From CAINVV01 sp037129695 (GTDB taxonomy: Bacteria; Bacteroidota; Bacteroidia; Bacteroidales; Prolixibacteraceae): DNA of 64,000 nt. This document shows, one piece after another, positions 62,430-64,000 of the stretch (position 1 is the first letter of the stretch; the number at the start of each line of letters is the position of its first letter). The translations under genes and the position numbers were made by a program. The notes beneath the pieces are model-generated. The model saw only the letters and a list, made by a program, of their open reading frames with translations. It searched no databases and was not told the origin of the DNA. The stretch lies in assembly GCA_037129695.1 (NCBI GenBank), contig JBAXUL010000004.1, positions 1-64,000 on the forward strand, in the 5' to 3' direction.

Positions 62430-64000
62430 TTATCCTGCCCTTCCGGTAGGATGACAAGTAAAGCAGGATGTGCCGGTATAGGTATAATTCTTTACTGATT
62501 TGTGATTACTGTCTACTGATGCCTTATTACTGTGCGTATGGCACAGAATACAACTGTAAACCGCATAGTTCGTTGGAACATTATGGCATTCCGTACACAG
62601 GGTCCAAACTCCTTTGTGCCTTCCGCTGTTAATTGGGAAATACTGTGCATCGTGGTTGTAGGTTGAAGGAACCCAAGCAGTAGTCTTGTGGCAACTTTCA
62701 CAATTGGTCGGAAATTTGGCAGCAAGATGGTTCGGATTCGTCGAAACATTGTATTTGGCTGCATGACAACTATAACAAGCCGTCGGAGTTCCCTTAAATA
62801 CTGTTGTATGGCATTTTGCACAAAGAACGGTTGTGTGTGCACCTGTCAGCGGAAAACTGGTTGTCGCATGATTAAAGCTATTTGCCAGCCAATTGTTTTG
62901 GGTATGACACATGGCACAATCGGTCGGATATCCTTGTGTTTTATGTCCAGGTGCAGTATCATATCTTGATTGGTGACAACTTAAACATGTTTGAAGCGTG
63001 GTTACAACACTTCCGATGTGACAATCAGAGCACTGAACAATACTTATGTGTGCTCCCTGAAGCACATATCCGGTAGTGGTATGGTTAAAGGAGGATGGTT
63101 TCCAGGCCACAGTTGTATGGCAGGTGGCACATTCTTTGGGTATTCCCGCAGCAAGGTGTTTGGGCAACTGTGAACTGTTATAGGCAGCAATGTGACAACT
63201 GCTGCAAACAGTAGAAGTCCCTTTTAAACTGACCGTATGACATTTTGCACAAAGAACGGTTGTGTGTGCACCTGTCAGCGGGAAGCTGGTGGTTGAGTGA
63301 TTGAAAATATTATTTAGCCAGTTTGTTTGTGTATGACACATGGTGCAATCGGCAGGATAACTTTGAGTCTTATGGTTAAGGGCCGTATCGAAATTGGTCT
63401 GATGACAGCCGGCACAAGTACGAGGGGCAGAGGTAACATTTCCCTTGTGACACTGAGAACACTGGACAATGGTTAAGTGCTCACCTTTCAATTCGTAACC
63501 TGTTGTAGTATGATTAAAGGAGGATGGTTTCCATGCAATAGTAGTGTGACAAGTTGCACATTCCTTGGGTATTCCTGCAGCAACGTGTCCGGGTAACTGC
63601 GAACTGGTATATACCGGCAAATGGCAACTGCTGCAGGCAGTGGGAGTCCCGGCATACCCATTCACATGGCAGGTTGAGCAAAGCACGCTGGTGTGAGCAC
63701 CTGTTAATGGGAATCTTGTTGTCGTGTGATCAAAACTGGTGGCAAGCCAGTTATTTTGAGAGTGACACTTTGTACAGTCTGTAGAATATCCATTTAGCTT
63801 GTGACCGGGTGCTCCGTCGTATTGCACCTGGTGGCATGCGATACAGGTCTGTGGAGCAGAAGTTACATTCCCCTTGTGACAAAGTGAGCACTGTGCGATT
63901 TTCACATGTGCTCCCACCAGCAAGTAGCCTGTGGACGTGTGATTAAAGGTGGAAGGCTTCCATGCAAGAGTGGTGTGACAGGTAGCGCACTCTTTGGGTA
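62430..64000 (-). CDS. Multiheme c-type cytochrome, partial (5' end outside window)
   Basis: Frame open to the window edge, so the N terminus, including any signal peptide, is missing. The visible 523 or so residues have 22 CxxCH heme sites. Eighteen are in three tandem 143-residue units of six hemes each, and four (CESCH, CTECH, CILCH, CFTCH) are in a divergent C-terminal part. Many extra His residues (FNHTTTGY, LTGAHTTVLC, NHKTQ) are placed to act as second axial ligands, giving low-potential bis-His hemes. The likely role is electron transfer across the periplasm or to the cell surface. The outer-membrane beta-barrel gene follows on the same strand after 246 bp. Repeat units are 429 bp at the DNA level. 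Confidence 0.88.
   Translation of the reverse strand, partial: PKECATCHTTLAWKPSTFNHTSTGYLLVGAHVKIAQCSLCHKGNVTSAPQTCIACHQVQYDGAPGHKLNGYSTDCTKCHSQNNWLATSFDHTTTRFPLTGAHTSVLCSTCHVNGYAGTPTACSSCHLPVYTSSQLPGHVAAGIPKECATCHTTIAWKPSSFNHTTTGYELKGEHLTIVQCSQCHKGNVTSAPRTCAGCHQTNFDTALNHKTQSYPADCTMCHTQTNWLNNIFNHSTTSFPLTGAHTTVLCAKCHTVSLKGTSTVCSSCHIAAYNSSQLPKHLAAGIPKECATCHTTVAWKPSSFNHTTTGYVLQGAHISIVQCSDCHIGSVVTTLQTCLSCHQSRYDTAPGHKTQGYPTDCAMCHTQNNWLANSFNHATTSFPLTGAHTTVLCAKCHTTVFKGTPTACYSCHAAKYNVSTNPNHLAAKFPTNCESCHKTTAWVPSTYNHDAQYFPINSGRHKGVWTLCTECHNVPTNYAVYSCILCHTHSNKASVDSNHKSVKNYTYTGTSCFTCHPTGRAG
62712..63998 (-). repeat. Three tandem 429-bp repeats inside the cytochrome gene
   Basis: Unit starts (first base of the PKECATCH proline codon) are at 63998, 63569 and 63140, exactly 429 bp apart. 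A fourth, degenerate unit starts at 62711. The 20-bp word AAAGAACGGTTGTGTGTGCA recurs at 62822 and 63251, again 429 bp apart. Each unit encodes six hemes. More units may lie beyond the window. Confidence 0.9.

Noticed and set aside
62712..63998. CRISPR-like or satellite array from regular DNA repeats
   Set aside because: The 429-bp units are in frame and encode heme-binding repeats; there are no short repeats with unique spacers.

Overview
The window looks like a chromosomal segment of a free-living or environmental member of the Bacteroidota, most likely Bacteroidales or a close relative. The evidence is lineage-typical genes (type III glutamine synthetase, a NagB-like/PIG-L fusion, DUF4294, DUF3127, DUF6249, MnmD, M64 peptidase), AT-rich spacers with no clear Shine-Dalgarno sites, and promoter-like TTTG / TAnnTTTG pairs. 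I recognise 52 protein genes. I saw no rRNA, tRNA, CRISPR array, insertion sequence or prophage.

Layout. 0.2-12 kb is housekeeping and sugar metabolism: polyprenol-phosphate mannose synthase, dihydroorotase, aspartate kinase, mfd with DUF4294, the NagB-like/PIG-L fusion and a GHL10 glycoside hydrolase. 12-16.7 kb holds type III glutamine synthetase, an M20 dipeptidase and an unknown exported protein. 17-20 kb is a possible keto-sugar catabolic group: a Tat-exported Gfo/Idh/MocA oxidoreductase, a DUF1080 protein and an HpcH/HpaI aldolase. 20.6-23.3 kb carries an ABC-F ATPase and rlmB.

23.4-28.7 kb is a nitrogen-acquisition island: a putative outer-membrane porin, a PII protein, an ammonium transporter, an Lrp/AsnC regulator and a second ammonium transporter. 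One AT-rich element built around ACCCCC lies upstream of the glutamine synthetase gene, upstream of the porin-PII-amt operon in three helically phased copies, and downstream of the first amt. It is a candidate nitrogen-control site.

28.9-43.3 kb is mixed: nitroreductase; an ECF sigma factor with a likely membrane anti-sigma partner and two matching ECF-type promoters; M64 peptidase; MscS channel; a second Lrp; DUF3127; FKBP; ApbE; MnmD; MATE; Sua5/YrdC; ComEC; Def; and RuvX. 43.4-50 kb is a TetR-TolC-adaptor-RND efflux operon.

50.2-59.6 kb is the least explained part: nine consecutive minus-strand genes, all with signal peptides. They include three diverged paralogs of a family I do not recognise, a MORN-like repeat protein, a leucine-rich-repeat protein, a possible CsgG/TolB-like protein, a coiled-coil protein, a TapB/DUF3108-like protein and an OmpA-domain protein. 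After a SIMPL protein, the window ends with an outer-membrane beta-barrel gene downstream of a partial multiheme c-type cytochrome. The cytochrome has 22 CxxCH sites in the visible part, mostly in 429-bp tandem repeats, which suggests a transmembrane electron conduit.
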